From Acidobacteria subdivision 2 bacterium RH1 MAG20 (lineage in GTDB: Bacteria; Acidobacteriota; Terriglobia; Terriglobales; Acidobacteriaceae), in contig NFUO01000649.1 of the NCBI GenBank assembly GCA_002197545.1, positions 1 through 5,366 on the forward strand: DNA of 5,366 bases, written 5' to 3'. The notes beneath the pieces were generated by a model. That model saw only the letters and a list, made by a program, of their open reading frames with translations, searched no databases and was not told the origin of the DNA. The translations under genes and the position numbers were made by a program. This document shows, in pieces, positions 4,410 to 5,366 of this stretch (positions are counted from its first letter, which is position 1; each line of letters begins with the position of its first letter).

Positions 4410-5366
4410 TTATGCCGCTGCCAGCATCGCTCTCTGGTTGCTGTTGTGCAATGGTTCGTACACCTCTCCGCTCACCCACAGCCGATGCAGTAGCACCGCG
4501 AGCTTGCGCGCCGTGGCGATGATGGCTCGTTTCTTGCCGCTCTTCCCACCACGCTCGGCCAGCTTCAGACCCCAGCGCCGCAGATCACAGTCGGCGCCAA
4601 ACGGTCCCAGAATGTGGTGCGCTCCTTGCACCAGCAAGGTTCGCAGAGACGGGGTCGCCTTCCTTGCTGATGTGCATCTGCGGCTCGCTCTGACCGGAGT
4701 TTCTTCGTCCTGGCTGTAGGCCCGGATAGCAGCCCACGTCGCGGCTTGTGGAAACGATGTGGGTCTTCCAGCGTCAGCAGGAAGGTCAGCGCGATCAGCG
4801 TGCCCACTCCCTTGACCTGTTTTAGCAGAGCCACCTGAGGATAGCGTCTTGTGCCAGACTCTCGATCCGTTCGTTGCACTCTCGGATGCGCTCGCTCAGC
4901 GACTCGATTCCCGCCAACAACGGTTCCAGTGCGCTTTGCAGTTCCGGACTCAGCCCCTCCGCTTTCTCCGGATTCATGTTGCGCACGTTGCACCCGCGCA
5001 ACCGCTCCCCGTAGCTCTTGGCAAGTCCACGTGCCGTATTCACCAGCGCGGTCCGCGCTCGTACCAGCCCCGCCCGCGCCCGGATCACCGTCAGATCCGC
5101 CTGCGCCTTCGCGCTGCGATGTTTCACCGGACACAGCAACTGCGGATCGATCCTGACCAACCGAGCCAGCGTCTGCGCATCCAGCCGATCATCTTTCTTC
5201 CGGCTCTCCCCGATCAACCGCACGCTGCGCGCATGTGCCACGATCACTTCGTGCCCCAACCCGCTCAGCACTCGGCTCACCCACGGCGAATGGATCCCCG
5301 TCTCCAGCGCGATCCGGCTGCGCGGCATGCTTCCGTACACCTCCCGCATCGCTTTCTCAGATCGGA
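4410..5366 (-). pseudogene. IS110-family transposase, three frameshifts, N-terminus outside window
   Basis: Read on the minus strand this is an IS110 (DEDD) transposase. From 5366 to about 4850 one frame gives the N-terminal RuvC-like domain: ALETGIHSPWVSR with the family Glu, and SRKKDDRLDA with two of the DEDD aspartates, then a helical linker (PVKHRSAKAQADLTVIRAR and following). The first Asp and roughly 40-50 residues lie beyond the window. The frame then breaks near 4846-4850, where an apparent one-base loss leads into YPQVALLKQVKGVG. It breaks again near 4741-4747, before DVGCYPGLQPG, and again near 4647-4650 after KEGDP, where an extra base precedes LRTLLVQGAHH. The final frame runs through ILGPFGADCDLRRWG, RKLAVLLHRLWVSGEVYEPL to TAA at 4412-4410. 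The joined product is close to full length and collinear with the family, so this is a recently inactivated copy rather than a chimera. Intact members recombine DNA using an element-encoded bridge RNA. Sequencing error is the alternative to decay, though the neighbouring genes are intact. Confidence 0.88.
4410..5366 (-). mobile_element. Partial IS110-family insertion sequence
   Basis: Minimum extent of the element, defined by its transposase remnant. The 5' end and any bridge-RNA region upstream of the transposase lie past the right edge. The 3' end lies somewhere below 4410, within the intergenic region. No terminal inverted repeat or target duplication is visible, which is normal for this family. 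Confidence 0.75.

Noticed and set aside
4822..5156. Open frames on the plus strand and in other minus frames overlapping the transposase
   Set aside because: They are shadows of the GC-rich transposase sequence; only the frame that gives IS110 motifs in each segment was kept.
1..5366. CRISPR array, tRNA, rRNA, retron or toxin-antitoxin system
   Set aside because: No regularly spaced repeats, no cloverleaf or rRNA-like stretch, no reverse transcriptase and no small paired genes were seen on either strand.

Overview
The window is about 5.4 kb of moderately GC-rich bacterial DNA. It holds three intact plus-strand genes, followed by a decayed IS110-family transposase on the minus strand that runs off the right edge. 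The gene styles suggest a soil- or sediment-type bacterium: a stand-alone two-domain SagB-type oxidoreductase, secreted carbohydrate-active-type hydrolases, and an IS110 element of the 'SDRKNDRVDA'-like subgroup. Acidobacteriota is my best guess. This is inference from protein resemblance only, because the window has no rRNA or other phylogenetic marker.

Layout. Positions 1-325 hold no convincing gene but contain a long imperfect stem-loop (125-218) and a short hairpin (222-237). Positions 326-1870 encode a 514-residue tandem nitroreductase-fold (SagB/ThcOx-type) FMN oxidoreductase. Positions 1871-2069 are a structured intergenic region. It carries a diverged second copy of the upstream stem-loop element (1879-1971), a short tail motif that recurs after the third gene, and further inverted repeats leading to a clear ribosome binding site. 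Positions 2070-3071 encode an exported alpha/beta hydrolase (esterase type). Positions 3111-4070 encode an exported NodB-type polysaccharide deacetylase, 39 nt downstream and probably in the same transcript. Positions 4071-4409 are a non-coding region with a second copy of the tail motif and hairpins. Positions 4410-5366 are an IS110 transposase relic with three reading-frame breaks and its N-terminus outside the window.

How the parts may work together. The hydrolase and deacetylase look like a two-gene unit that removes ester- and N-/O-linked acyl groups from a polysaccharide outside the cytoplasm; the substrate cannot be read from the sequence. The SagB-like gene has no visible RiPP precursor, cyclodehydratase or transporter beside it, so its substrate is unknown. 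The most unusual signal is non-coding. Two related sets of structured repeats punctuate the gene boundaries: one set brackets the SagB-like gene, and one set brackets the hydrolase-deacetylase pair. In the second set a base change in one hairpin arm is matched by a change in the partner arm.
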